A stretch of DNA of 64,000 nucleotides, taken from the NCBI GenBank assembly GCA_947258555.1, contig CAMYJF010000003.1:47487-111486 (forward strand), written 5' to 3'. The first letter of the stretch is position 1, and each line of letters begins with the position of its first letter. This document shows positions 36,182 to 44,978 of this stretch, piece after piece. Below the pieces are notes generated by a model. It was not told the DNA's origin. It did not search any database and saw nothing but the letters and a program-made list of their open reading frames with translations. Source of the stretch: an uncultured Eudoraea sp. Its GTDB lineage: Bacteria > Bacteroidota > Bacteroidia > Flavobacteriales > Flavobacteriaceae. A program made the translations under genes and the position numbers.

Positions 36182-37159
36182 TTACTTTTTCCGTTCAACT
36201 ACATAAATGACCATTTCCCTAAGTGAAGCCTTATAGGGAGATTCAGGATATTGATCCAAAATCTGAAGTGCTTTCTCCTTAAACTGATGCATTTTGGTCT
36301 GGGCATAAGCCAGCCCGCCTTTCTCCTGAACAAATTGGATAACTTCTTTTACCCTGGCCTTATCCCGGTGATGTACTTTCACCGATCTGATCAGCCATTT
36401 CTTTTCCTTCTCACTGCAATGATTGAGTGCATAGATCAAGGGGAGTGTGAGTTTTTGCTCTCTGATATCGATGCCTGTAGGTTTCCCGATTTTATCATCT
36501 GTATAGTCAAAGAGATCATCCTTGATCTGGAAGGCCATCCCACAGTATTCTCCGAATTTTTTAAAGGCTTCAACATCTTCAGTTCCAGGCTTCACAGAAC
36601 ATGCGCCAAGCCCACAACAGGCAGCGATCAGGGTGGCTGTTTTTTGCCTGATTATTTCATAATATACCTCTTCAGTCACATCTAAGTTCCTGGCCTTTTC
36701 CAACTGTAATAGCTCCCCTTCACTCATTTCCCGAACTGCCGCAGATATAATTTTAAGCAGATCAAAATCGCCATGGTCTATAGACAAAAGCATGCCTTTC
36801 GAAAAGAGATAGTCGCCAACCAGTACTGCGATCTTATTTTTCCAAAGCGCATTAATAGAAAAGAATCCCCTGCGTTTATTGCTGTCATCAACTACATCGT
36901 CATGGACCAGGGTAGCCGTGTGGATCAATTCAATGACAGAAGCCCCTCTATAGGTTCTTTCATTTACCTCCCCATTATTCAACAATTTAGCTGTGAGAAA
37001 AACAAACATGGGTCGCATTTGCTTTCCTTTCCTGTTGACGATATAATGTGTGATACGATTGAACAAGGCTACCTTAGACGTCATGGCCTCATAGAACTTT
37101 TTCTCAAAAAGCTCCATTTCCTGTTCAATAGGTTCTCGTATTTTGGATACTACCTTCAT
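36182..37159 (-). CDS. ispB: Polyprenyl diphosphate synthase
   Basis: Chain elongation enzyme for the isoprenoid tail of menaquinone. First Asp-rich motif DDVVDD at 87-92 and second DDLFD from 214, GKQMRP near 45-50. 325 residues. Exact chain length cannot be read from sequence. Sits between rlmN and dnaG with short gaps. Confidence 0.92.
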   Translation of the reverse strand: MKVVSKIREPIEQEMELFEKKFYEAMTSKVALFNRITHYIVNRKGKQMRPMFVFLTAKLLNNGEVNERTYRGASVIELIHTATLVHDDVVDDSNKRRGFFSINALWKNKIAVLVGDYLFSKGMLLSIDHGDFDLLKIISAAVREMSEGELLQLEKARNLDVTEEVYYEIIRQKTATLIAACCGLGACSVKPGTEDVEAFKKFGEYCGMAFQIKDDLFDYTDDKIGKPTGIDIREQKLTLPLIYALNHCSEKEKKWLIRSVKVHHRDKARVKEVIQFVQEKGGLAYAQTKMHQFKEKALQILDQYPESPYKASLREMVIYVVERKK

Positions 37160-37231
37160 CGTCAGGGTGAATATCGGATCAAGTAAAAATAGCCAAAAAT
37201 AAAGGGGTTGGAAAGAATCCTCCTGGGGAAA

Positions 37232-38284
37232 TCACCCCTGTTCTTCTTTATTGGCCAACTGACCACATGCTGCATCTATATCGCTGCCACGTGAACGGCG
37301 CACTGTAACTATTATACCGGCATTTTTTAAACATCGGGTATACCGCTCAAGGGCCTCCTTTGAAGCTTGAGCAAAACGTTTATCACCGATAGTATTATAA
37401 GTGATCAGATTTACTTTGGAGGGGATGTGGCGGCAAAAGCGGATCAGGGCGTCAATATCATGCTGCCGGTCATTGATATCTTTCCAAACACAGTATTCAA
37501 ATGTAACTTTTCGGCCTGTTTTCTCATACCAATACTCGAGGCTCTTCCTCAATTCATCGAGCCCGAATTGCTCATTAAATGGCATGATGTCCGTTCGTGT
37601 TTCATCTATAGCAGAATGTAATGAAACGGCCAGGTTGAATTTCACCTGGTCGTCTGCCATTTTGCGAATTAATTTAGGGATACCGGAAGTAGAAAGGGTT
37701 ATCCGTTTAGATGCCATGCCCAGGCCTTCGGGTGAGGTGATCTTTTCGATCGCTCCGAGCACGTTGTTATAGTTCATTAGCGGTTCTCCCATTCCCATAA
37801 AAACAATATTAGACAATGGCCTGTTAAAATAGAGCTTGCTTTGCTGATCAATGGCTACTACCTGATCGTAGATCTCATCAGGATTCAAGTTCCGCATCCT
37901 CTTTATGCGCGCCGTTGCACAAAAATGACAGTCTAAACTGCAGCCAACCTGGCTGGAAACACATGCCGTAGTGCGATCTTCAGTTGGGATCAAAACAGAT
38001 TCTACGATCATGCCATCATGTAGTTTAACCGCATTCTTAATAGTCCCATCCACACTTTTTTGCATCCGGTCTACTTCTATATGGTTGATCACAAAGTGTT
38101 CTTCTAACAGTGCCCGGGTGTCTTTGGAGAGGTTAGTCATTGCATTGAAATCGTGAGCCGACTTCTGCCAAAGCCATTCATAGACCTGGTTTCCACGAAA
38201 TGCTTGATCCCCTCTACCGATAAAAAATTCGCGGAGTTCTTCTTTTGAAAGCGCCCTGATGTCTTTTTTCTTGATGACCGACAT
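37232..38284 (-). CDS. rlmN: 23S rRNA (adenine-2503-C2)-methyltransferase
   Basis: Radical-SAM enzyme that methylates A2503 of 23S rRNA and A37 of some tRNAs. The cluster motif CxxxCxxC is Cys115-Cys119-Cys122; GMGEPLMNYNNV and the C-terminal catalytic Cys340 (DIDAACGQL) are present. 350 residues. An intrinsic terminator lies just upstream (38296-38333). Confidence 0.96.
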   Translation of the reverse strand: MSVIKKKDIRALSKEELREFFIGRGDQAFRGNQVYEWLWQKSAHDFNAMTNLSKDTRALLEEHFVINHIEVDRMQKSVDGTIKNAVKLHDGMIVESVLIPTEDRTTACVSSQVGCSLDCHFCATARIKRMRNLNPDEIYDQVVAIDQQSKLYFNRPLSNIVFMGMGEPLMNYNNVLGAIEKITSPEGLGMASKRITLSTSGIPKLIRKMADDQVKFNLAVSLHSAIDETRTDIMPFNEQFGLDELRKSLEYWYEKTGRKVTFEYCVWKDINDRQHDIDALIRFCRHIPSKVNLITYNTIGDKRFAQASKEALERYTRCLKNAGIIVTVRRSRGSDIDAACGQLANKEEQG

Positions 38285-38295
38285 GGCTAGAAGAT

Positions 38296-38333
38296 AAAAA
38301 ATCCTGCATCATTCCACACGGATCATGCAGGAT
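38296..38333 (-). terminator. Terminator between queA and rlmN
   Basis: On the minus strand ATCCTGCAT (38333-38325) pairs with ATGCAGGAT (38309-38301) and six T follow. It ends only 12 bases before the rlmN start codon, and no TAnnTTTG box is seen between it and queA's stop, so it either ends the queA transcript or acts as a partial attenuator for rlmN. Confidence 0.75.
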
Positions 38334-38356
38334 CTTGAATATGTTTTTAGAATTCC

Positions 38357-39406
38357 TTAGATGATAAGCATGGCATCCCCATAGGAATAGAACCGATACC
38401 CTTCCAAAATGGCTTCCTTATAAGCTCTTTTAGATAATTCATGTCCCATAAATGCCGATACCATCATTAAGAGGGTTGATTTGGGCAAATGGAAATTGGT
38501 GACCATCGCATTGGCAATGCTGAATTCATATGGAGGAAAGATGAATTTATTTGTCCACCCATTAAAGGTGTTCAACATATGTTCTGAAGAAACAGCACTT
38601 TCCAAGCCACGCATAGCCGTTGTTCCAACCGCGCAGATCCTCCTTTTATTGTTCTTAGCTCGATTAACGATCTCTGTAGCCTTTTCATCTATTACCAATT
38701 CTTCACTGTCCATTTTATGTTTAGACAAGTCTTCTACTTCAACCGGGTTAAAGGTACCTAAGCCTACATGCAGCGTAAGTTCTGCATATTCTATTCCTTT
38801 GATCTCCAGTTTTTTAAGCAAGTGTTTTGAGAAATGCAATCCTGCTGTTGGCGCTGCTACCGCCCCTTCGTGCTTGGCGTAGATCGTTTGATAGCGTTCT
38901 TCATCTTCCGGCTCTACATCCCGTTTAATGTACTTAGGTAAAGGTGTTTCCCCAAGTTCCCTCAGCTTTCTTCGGAAATCTATATAGGATCCATCATATA
39001 AAAAACGAAGGGTTCTACCTCTTGACGTCGTATTATCAATAACCTCTGCAACAAGACTCTCATCTTCTCCAAAATATAATTTGTTGCCAATCCTGATCTT
39101 CCTCGCAGGATCTACCAGAACATCCCAGAGTCGCTGTTCTTCATTCAGTTCCCTAAGTAAGAATACTTCAATGCGCGCGCCGGTCTTTTCTTTATTCCCA
39201 AAAAGGCGGGCAGGGAAGACCTTGGTATTGTTTAAAACCATGACATCTCCTTCCTCAAAATAGTCGATGAGATCTCTAAACAATTTATGCTCGATCTTTC
39301 CGGTTTCCTTATGGACAACCATCAATTTAGCTTCATCGCGATTTTCTGCCGGATACTCAGCTAGGAGGTCGTTGGGTAATTCAAAACTAAAGTGTGATAA
39401 TTTCAT
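38357..39406 (-). CDS. queA: tRNA preQ1(34) S-adenosylmethionine ribosyltransferase-isomerase
   Basis: Transfers the ribosyl part of SAM to preQ1 in tRNA to give epoxyqueuosine. The ATG at 39404-39406 ([11 protein letters not shown]) is the family start; the longer frame to 39466 would cover the promoter. 349 residues; blocks [36 protein letters not shown] and [16 protein letters not shown]. Other queuosine genes are not in the window. Confidence 0.95.
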   Translation of the reverse strand: MKLSHFSFELPNDLLAEYPAENRDEAKLMVVHKETGKIEHKLFRDLIDYFEEGDVMVLNNTKVFPARLFGNKEKTGARIEVFLLRELNEEQRLWDVLVDPARKIRIGNKLYFGEDESLVAEVIDNTTSRGRTLRFLYDGSYIDFRRKLRELGETPLPKYIKRDVEPEDEERYQTIYAKHEGAVAAPTAGLHFSKHLLKKLEIKGIEYAELTLHVGLGTFNPVEVEDLSKHKMDSEELVIDEKATEIVNRAKNNKRRICAVGTTAMRGLESAVSSEHMLNTFNGWTNKFIFPPYEFSIANAMVTNFHLPKSTLLMMVSAFMGHELSKRAYKEAILEGYRFYSYGDAMLII

Positions 39407-39434
39407 GTATTGCAGGCCTATTTTTACAAGGCAG

Positions 39435-39467
39435 CAAATATACAACCTCGATAGAGGCCTTGTCAAG
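39435..39467 (-). promoter_or_regulatory. Promoter of queA
   Basis: Minus-strand -7 box TATATTTG (39442-39435), perfect consensus, with a CTTG -33 element about 21 bases upstream (39467-39464). It lies 29 bases before the queA ATG. Confidence 0.6.
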
Positions 39468-39496
39468 CAAAATGATATAAAATTACATATAGGGGC

Positions 39497-40717
39497 TTAG
39501 ATCTTAAACCCTAGTTTTCCCAGGTCATTCCAAAAAGCCGGGTAAGATTTAGACACCACACCTGCATCTTCGATGCGTATGGGAAATTGCATTGCCAGGG
39601 GCGCAAAGGCCATCGCCATGCGGTGATCGTGATAGGTAGCAATAGAAACTTCATCTCCGGAATGCCTGGAAGGTTCCAAAAGCAATTCATCTTCAGTGAT
39701 TGAAATAGCTGCGCCCAATTTTCCCAATTCTACCCTTAATGCTTCCAGTCTGTCTGTTTCTTTGATCCGAAGCGTATGGAGTCCGGTCAATTCGCAGCCA
39801 ATACCCAGGCCAAAACAGCTGACTGCAATTGTTTGTGCAAGATCCGGCGTATCCCTCAGATCTAAACTCAATCCTGAGGGTAATGCTAATCCCTGTTTTA
39901 TGAGTCGGATAGAATCCTTTCCAAACTCCGTTTTCACACCCAGGACTTCATAAATTGAAGCCACTGCCCTATCTCCCTGCAAGCTGTCTTCACGGTAAGA
40001 AGCCAATGAAATTGAGCTGCCAGGTTCACTAAGTGCTATGATACTGTAATAATATGATGCCGAACTCCAATCCGATTCTACAGCCATCTCCACTGGATGC
40101 ACTTTCTGAGATGGCTCGATCCGAATTTCATTACCTTTGAAGGTAAAAGCAATACCAAGTCGAGATAAGAGCTGCAAGGTCATTTCGATATAAGGTCTGG
40201 AGGTGACCTCTCCGGTCAAGTTAAGTTCCAGTCCGTTTGAAAGCGAAGGTGCTATCAAAAGCAGGGCACTGATGTACTGACTACTAACATCCGCCGGTAA
40301 GGAAACTTCCGATCCGGTCAGTTTGCAGCCTGAAATTTGCAGTGGGGGATAACCTTCCTTTTCCACATATGAAATTTGAGCGCCGAGAGACTGCAAGGCC
40401 TCAACCAAAATTTTTATGGGTCGTTCCTTCATTCTGAAAGATCCGCTCAGGATAATCTCAATATCGGGGCGGGAGGCGAAATAGGCTGTCAAAAATCGCA
40501 TTGTAGTCCCTGCATGGTGAACATCAACCTGGGATCCACTCATGGTCAGTCCATCCTTCATGGCAAAAACATCATCTGAATCCGAAACATTGAGCAGCGT
40601 GATTTCAGGGTATAGTGCTTGTAAGACCAACAAGCGATTACTTTCGCTTTTTGATCCTGAAATCTGAAGATGCGCTCCTTTGATAGGAGTGCTCGGTCCT
40701 GTTACGAGTATATCCAA
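39497..40717 (-). CDS. aroA: 3-Phosphoshikimate 1-carboxyvinyltransferase (EPSP synthase)
   Basis: Sixth step of the shikimate pathway. 406 residues with ISGSKSESNRLLVLQAL at the N-terminus, HHAGTTMRFLTAYF (the NAGTxxR-type block), SSQYISALLL and RIKETDRLEAL. The start codon is TTG (40715-40717), 10 bases after the mazG stop; no ATG suits better. It is apart from the aromatic operon at 43-47 kb. Confidence 0.93.
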   Translation of the reverse strand: MDILVTGPSTPIKGAHLQISGSKSESNRLLVLQALYPEITLLNVSDSDDVFAMKDGLTMSGSQVDVHHAGTTMRFLTAYFASRPDIEIILSGSFRMKERPIKILVEALQSLGAQISYVEKEGYPPLQISGCKLTGSEVSLPADVSSQYISALLLIAPSLSNGLELNLTGEVTSRPYIEMTLQLLSRLGIAFTFKGNEIRIEPSQKVHPVEMAVESDWSSASYYYSIIALSEPGSSISLASYREDSLQGDRAVASIYEVLGVKTEFGKDSIRLIKQGLALPSGLSLDLRDTPDLAQTIAVSCFGLGIGCELTGLHTLRIKETDRLEALRVELGKLGAAISITEDELLLEPSRHSGDEVSIATYHDHRMAMAFAPLAMQFPIRIEDAGVVSKSYPAFWNDLGKLGFKI

Positions 40718-40727
40718 GTGATCGTTC

Positions 40728-41057
40728 TTAGGAATTCAATTTCTTGTTCTGCTGATGCCGATCGTGATCCCGATCCGCCTTAAGTTGGAGTTTTCTGTTA
40801 AAAGCTGCCTCCAGGTCTATTCCTGTTTGGTTCGCCAGGCAAAGTACAACAAAAACCACATCGGCCAGTTCTTCGCCAAGGTCTTTATCCTTATCGCTCT
40901 CCTTCTCGCTTTGCTCTCCATAACGACGTGCAATGATCCTTGCTACCTCCCCGACTTCCTCAGTGAGCTGGGCCATGTTGGTCAATTCATCAAAATAGCG
41001 AACGCCGTGCTCTGCAATCCACTTGTCTACTTCTTGCTGCGCCGTGGCTAAACTCAT
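40728..41057 (-). CDS. MazG-type nucleotide pyrophosphohydrolase
   Basis: All-alpha NTP pyrophosphatase family, 109 residues. The metal-binding EExxE...ExxD pattern is visible as LTEEVGEVARII and LGEELADVVFVV. Probably clears non-standard nucleotides. It overlaps dtd by four bases (ATGA), so the pair forms a house-cleaning unit. Confidence 0.88.
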   Translation of the reverse strand: MSLATAQQEVDKWIAEHGVRYFDELTNMAQLTEEVGEVARIIARRYGEQSEKESDKDKDLGEELADVVFVVLCLANQTGIDLEAAFNRKLQLKADRDHDRHQQNKKLNS

Positions 41058-41509
41058 AATTCCTTATTTTTTGTATCAATAATTAGTGTCACCGGGCCAT
41101 CGTTCAGCAAGTCAACCTTCATATCGGCCCCAAATATACCTGTGCCTACCTGCTGACCAAGATCCACCTCCAGTTGCTTGACGAAAGCTTCGTAAAGCGG
41201 AATAGCTATTTCCGGTTTGGAAGCCCTTATGTAGGAAGGACGATTTCCTTTTTTGGTTGAGGCGTGTAACGTAAACTGACTCACGACCAGGGCTTCTCCT
41301 TTAACATCTTTTACAGACAGATTCATCACGCCGTTTTCGTCTCCAAATATTCTCAGGTTAGCTAACTTATTTGATAGCCAGCTAATATCTTCTTCTCCAT
41401 CCGAATCTTCAATGCCCAATAGGACTAGCATTCCGAGCCCAATATTGGCCGTTAAGCTACCATCGCTGATAACTGAAGCTTTAGATACTCTTTGTACAAC
41501 TACCCTCAT
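41054..41509 (-). CDS. dtd: D-aminoacyl-tRNA deacylase
   Basis: Removes D-amino acids mischarged on tRNA. 151 residues, starting MRVVVQRVSKASV, with SQFTLHASTKKGNRPSY (the SQFTL block) and GxFGADMKVDLLNDGPVT. It overlaps rsgA upstream and the mazG gene downstream, each by four bases. Confidence 0.95.
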   Translation of the reverse strand: MRVVVQRVSKASVISDGSLTANIGLGMLVLLGIEDSDGEEDISWLSNKLANLRIFGDENGVMNLSVKDVKGEALVVSQFTLHASTKKGNRPSYIRASKPEIAIPLYEAFVKQLEVDLGQQVGTGIFGADMKVDLLNDGPVTLIIDTKNKEL

Positions 41510-42456
41510 CCTTCGTCAAAAATATCCATTCTATATGTATCGTCTTCGCCTGTGATCATTTGCACATAACTGTTGTACCTGCTCAGTGCTATTTTCCCTT
41601 CTTCCAAGGCCTCTTTTACCCCACATTTGGGCTCTTGCAGGTGAAGGCAGTTATTGAACTTGCACTCCCCTTTTAAGGCAAAAAGTTCAGGGAAATAATC
41701 CCCGATCTCATCCGCATCCATATCCACCATACCAAATCCCCGTATTCCGGGGGTATCAATGATCTGTGCATCAAAATCAAGATCATACATCTCTGCAAAA
41801 GTAGTTGTATGCTGACCCTGCATATGCATCTCTGAGGTTTCTGTAGTCCTCAGGTCCAGTTCAGGGGCAATGCGATTGATCAGGGTGGATTTACCTACAC
41901 CTGAATTTCCCGCAAACATATTGGTTTTTCCCACCATCAGTTCCTTCACCTCCTCCACGCCTTCGCCAGTAATGGCCGAGATCAAGAGGCAGGTATAATT
42001 GATCGCCCTGTACACTTCCGCCAATTTTACCACTTCTGTCAATTCCTCTTCGCTGCATTCATCTATCTTATTAAATAGTAGTATTGCCGGAATGCTGTAC
42101 GCCTCGGCAGTGGCCAAGAATCTATCGATAAATACGGTATATGTCTTCGGGTTTTTTAAGGTGACCAGTAAAAAAACCTGGTCTATGTTAGCCGCAATTA
42201 TGTGGGTTTGTTTAGACAGTTTGACCGATTTACGAATGATATAATTCTGCCTGTCCAAAATCTTTGTGATCAGTCCTACTTCTTCCTGGTCCTGAGTGTC
42301 GGTTTCAAATTCTACTTTGTCACCCACAGCTACAGGATTGGTACTCTTTATTTCCTGAATTCGGAATTTACCTTTTATCCGACATGGATAAAAAGTACCA
42401 GCTTCCGATTTTACGGTATACCAGCTTCCGGTTGATTTATAGACAGTTCCTTTCAT
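41506..42456 (-). CDS. rsgA: Ribosome small subunit-dependent GTPase A
   Basis: Circularly permuted GTPase for late 30S assembly. The order of motifs is as expected for the permuted fold: NKID at 129-132, P-loop GNSGVGKS at 183-190, DTPG at 234-237, after an N-terminal OB-fold. The C-terminal zinc site is Cys265, Cys270, His272, Cys278. 316 residues. First gene of the minus-strand run; divergent from the small secreted-protein gene. Confidence 0.95.
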   Translation of the reverse strand: MKGTVYKSTGSWYTVKSEAGTFYPCRIKGKFRIQEIKSTNPVAVGDKVEFETDTQDQEEVGLITKILDRQNYIIRKSVKLSKQTHIIAANIDQVFLLVTLKNPKTYTVFIDRFLATAEAYSIPAILLFNKIDECSEEELTEVVKLAEVYRAINYTCLLISAITGEGVEEVKELMVGKTNMFAGNSGVGKSTLINRIAPELDLRTTETSEMHMQGQHTTTFAEMYDLDFDAQIIDTPGIRGFGMVDMDADEIGDYFPELFALKGECKFNNCLHLQEPKCGVKEALEEGKIALSRYNSYVQMITGEDDTYRMDIFDEG

Positions 42457-42507
42457 CTTAATTCAAAGAATGCTACAAAGAAACAATTTTAGTATCATTC
42501 CAGCCTG

Positions 42508-42515
42508 TATATTTG
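42508..42515 (+). promoter_or_regulatory. -7 box (TATATTTG) for the secreted protein gene
   Basis: Perfect TAnnTTTG, 42 bases before the ATG at 42558, in the divergent gap with rsgA; a weak TTTA -33 lies 17 bases upstream. Confidence 0.5.
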
Positions 42516-42557
42516 TAGGGTAAAACATCTCATATTTTTAATATAATTAAAACAATC

Positions 42558-42995
42558 ATGAAAAACATTCTCTTACTTCCAGTACTCCTCCTTTTTGCCT
42601 TTACCGAGTTGCAAGCGCAACAATTTAAGGTCGTTACCAGTGTTGAGTCTATTGTTCCAAACGGACTTGGTAGATCGCGTATCGTGAATGCACTGGAAGA
42701 AAAAGATTACATGGAATACACCAGCGTTCAAACGGAAGAAGACAAAACCCGAAATAAGTCGGACCGAGGTGAGATCCGTGTCAAAAACTTCGAAGAAACC
42801 AAGTTGCTAAACTTCTTTAATATCGGAGGGATCCGCTTCCAGAATATCGCGGCCAATGATGCCCTTATTACAAGTATGATCAACACTCACATTGCCGAAG
42901 GGTGGGAACTTGCCTTTGTCACCTCCGCGGTTGAAAGCGCAGGAAAAGGAGATGGAAACGGGATCTTTATTACCCGTTATATCTTTAAGAAATAA
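42558..42995 (+). CDS. Small secreted protein of unknown function
   Basis: 145 residues with a clear Sec signal peptide (hydrophobic core ILLLPVLLLFAF, cleavage after LQA, mature start QQFKVV). The rest reads as a compact domain with no motif I recognise: SVESIVPNGLGRSRIV, a charged TEEDKTRNKSDRGE loop, LLNFFNIGGIRF, and an ending GNGIFITRYIFKK. No Cys in the mature part. Exported to the periplasm or outside. It stands alone on the plus strand with its own promoter and a shared terminator. Confidence 0.75.
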   Translation: MKNILLLPVLLLFAFTELQAQQFKVVTSVESIVPNGLGRSRIVNALEEKDYMEYTSVQTEEDKTRNKSDRGEIRVKNFEETKLLNFFNIGGIRFQNIAANDALITSMINTHIAEGWELAFVTSAVESAGKGDGNGIFITRYIFKK

Positions 42996-43003
42996 AAGAA
43001 GAA

Positions 43004-43026
43004 AAGGGCCGGAAGTTCCGGCCCCT
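43004..43026. terminator. Bidirectional terminator between the secreted protein and the aromatic operon
   Basis: GGGCCGG (43006-43012) pairs with CCGGCCC (43018-43024) around AAGTT. On the minus strand TTTTCTTCTTTT follows, so it should mainly end the aromatic operon; on the plus strand the tail is CTTGTTT. Confidence 0.75.
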
Positions 43027-43029
43027 TGT

Positions 43030-44112
43030 TTATGAATTGATGATCTTTTCCTGGTGGTTGATAGACTCCTGATGGATGGCTTTGAATAATTTCAAAACAA
43101 ATTCCTCGCTCAACCCCTTGGATTCCCCTTCTAGGATCATTTTGCCTAGAATGGCATTCCACCTATTTGTCTGTAAAACGGCAACATTACGTTGCTTTTT
43201 AAGCTGACCTATATCATTGGCAACTTTCATTCGCCTGCCAAGGGTTTCTATAAGCTGATTGTCTATAATATCTATTTGTGCACGGCAATTACTCAATTGG
43301 GTATTATATTCGGTTTCCTGGTCTGTTTCTTTACGGATCTTCAGGTCTTGCATCATTTGCACCAACGCTGCCGGCGTTACTTGTTGCGCAGCATCACTCC
43401 AGGCATTTTCAGGATCGCAATGTGTTTCAATCATCAAGCCGTCGAAATTCAGATCCAGGGCCGTTTGAGAAACATCAAATACCATGTCGCGCTTACCGGT
43501 AATATGCGAAGGATCATTGATCAAGGGAAGATCCGGGAAACGCGTTTGTAATTCAATAGCCAATTGCCACTCCGGAATGTTTCTGTATTTGGATTTCTCA
43601 TAGGTTGAAAAGCCCCTATGGATCACGCCCAGATTTTTGATATTCGATTTATGGAGTCGCTCTACCGCTCCCAACCATAGTGAAAGGTCAGGATTCACCG
43701 GATTTTTGATCAATACGATCTTATTGGTACCTTCCAGGGCTTCGGCGATCTCCTGGACAATAAAAGGACTCACTGTTGAACGTGCCCCTATCCACAAGAG
43801 ATCTACATCATGCTCCAGGGCCAGGTCTACATGATTCTTATTAGCCACTTCTATTGCTATCTTAAGCCCTGTTTCCTCCTGAACACGTTGCAACCATTTC
43901 AAACCAATGGCTCCAACGCCTTCAAAATTCCCGGGTCTGGTCCTGGGTTTCCAGATTCCGGCTCGGTAATAACTCACATCCGTATCCTTCAGATCATGTG
44001 CTATTTCAAGAACTTGTTTTTCAGTTTCAGCACTGCAAGGACCTGCGATCACCAGTGGGTGGGGCAGATTCATGGTGTCGAGCCAATTACGTAAAGCAGG
44101 TGAATTTTCCAT
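43030..44112 (-). CDS. aroF: DAHP synthase fused to chorismate mutase (type II)
   Basis: Bifunctional enzyme for the first step of the shikimate pathway and the chorismate to prephenate step. Residues 1 to about 260 are the DAHP synthase barrel (VIAGPCSAETEKQ, WKPRTRPGNFEGVG, WIGARSTVSPF, DPSHITGKRDMVFDVS); about 275-355 is an AroQ-type helical chorismate mutase (CRAQIDIIDNQLIETLGRRMKVANDIGQLKK). 360 residues, a known Bacteroidota fusion. Last gene of the attenuated operon; its start shares one base with the tyrA stop. Confidence 0.93.
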   Translation of the reverse strand: MENSPALRNWLDTMNLPHPLVIAGPCSAETEKQVLEIAHDLKDTDVSYYRAGIWKPRTRPGNFEGVGAIGLKWLQRVQEETGLKIAIEVANKNHVDLALEHDVDLLWIGARSTVSPFIVQEIAEALEGTNKIVLIKNPVNPDLSLWLGAVERLHKSNIKNLGVIHRGFSTYEKSKYRNIPEWQLAIELQTRFPDLPLINDPSHITGKRDMVFDVSQTALDLNFDGLMIETHCDPENAWSDAAQQVTPAALVQMMQDLKIRKETDQETEYNTQLSNCRAQIDIIDNQLIETLGRRMKVANDIGQLKKQRNVAVLQTNRWNAILGKMILEGESKGLSEEFVLKLFKAIHQESINHQEKIINS

Positions 44113-44978
44113 TACTTCGTTGTTTTTGTTAAGGGTATTCCCTTTAATATTTCTTTTATTCTATTTGTGTTGAGCATTTGCTCGTGCACCGATTTAAAAT
44201 CGCCTTCTTCCATTTTATTTTTAAAATCCTGAAGGTTGGATATATACTCAGTGAGCGTTTCTAATACATTGTCTTTATTCTGTTCAAATATGGGCGCCCA
44301 CATATCGGGTGAACTTTTTGCGAGTCGCACTGTACTCTCAAATCCACTTCCAGCCAGGTCAAAAATATCCCGTTCATTCTCTTCTTTATCGATCACTGTC
44401 TTTCCCAGCATAAAGGAACTTATATGCGAGAGGTGGGAGACATAGGCAATATGTTTATCATGTGCCTCAGGATGCATGTAACGCACACGCATGCCTACTC
44501 TTTTGATTAGGTCCATCCCTCGTTCCTGTAGCTTAAATGCCGTTTTCTCAACCTCGCAAATGATCATGGTCTTGCCATCATAAAGGCCTTGATGGGCGGC
44601 CTGTGGCCCCGAGAATTCTGTTCCGGCGATCGGGTGACAGGCCAGGAAATTCCTTCTTTTTGGGTGATCTGCAACAACCTCACAAATAGGGCGTTTAGTC
44701 GAACCTGCATCCATAACAAGGCAATCATTACCGATTTGATCCAGGACATTGGGTAATACTTCAAGCATAGCATCTACCGGGACACTGACGATCACAAGAT
44801 CCAATGCTTCCCAGTCGGCGGCTTCTCCTTTTTTATCGATCAATCCCAGTTCGACGGATTGCTCCAGATTTTCCGGACTGGTGTCGTAACCTACCAGCAA
44901 TAATTCGTCATATTCCTTCCTGAGGTCCACTCCAAAGCAACCCCCTATCAATCCAATACCTACTATTCCTACTTTCAC
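44112..44978 (-). CDS. tyrA: Prephenate dehydrogenase
   Basis: Oxidative decarboxylation of prephenate to 4-hydroxyphenylpyruvate (tyrosine branch). NAD-binding VGIGLIGGCFGVDL at the N-terminus, CHPIAGTEFSGP active-site block, and HLSHISSFMLG. 288 residues and no ACT domain. The start is GTG (44976-44978) and overlaps the aminotransferase stop (GTGA). Confidence 0.93.
   Translation of the reverse strand: MKVGIVGIGLIGGCFGVDLRKEYDELLLVGYDTSPENLEQSVELGLIDKKGEAADWEALDLVIVSVPVDAMLEVLPNVLDQIGNDCLVMDAGSTKRPICEVVADHPKRRNFLACHPIAGTEFSGPQAAHQGLYDGKTMIICEVEKTAFKLQERGMDLIKRVGMRVRYMHPEAHDKHIAYVSHLSHISSFMLGKTVIDKEENERDIFDLAGSGFESTVRLAKSSPDMWAPIFEQNKDNVLETLTEYISNLQDFKNKMEEGDFKSVHEQMLNTNRIKEILKGIPLTKTTK

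Noticed and set aside
39407..39466. N-terminal extension of QueA
   Set aside because: It would cover the promoter box at 39435-39442 and is not in the family.
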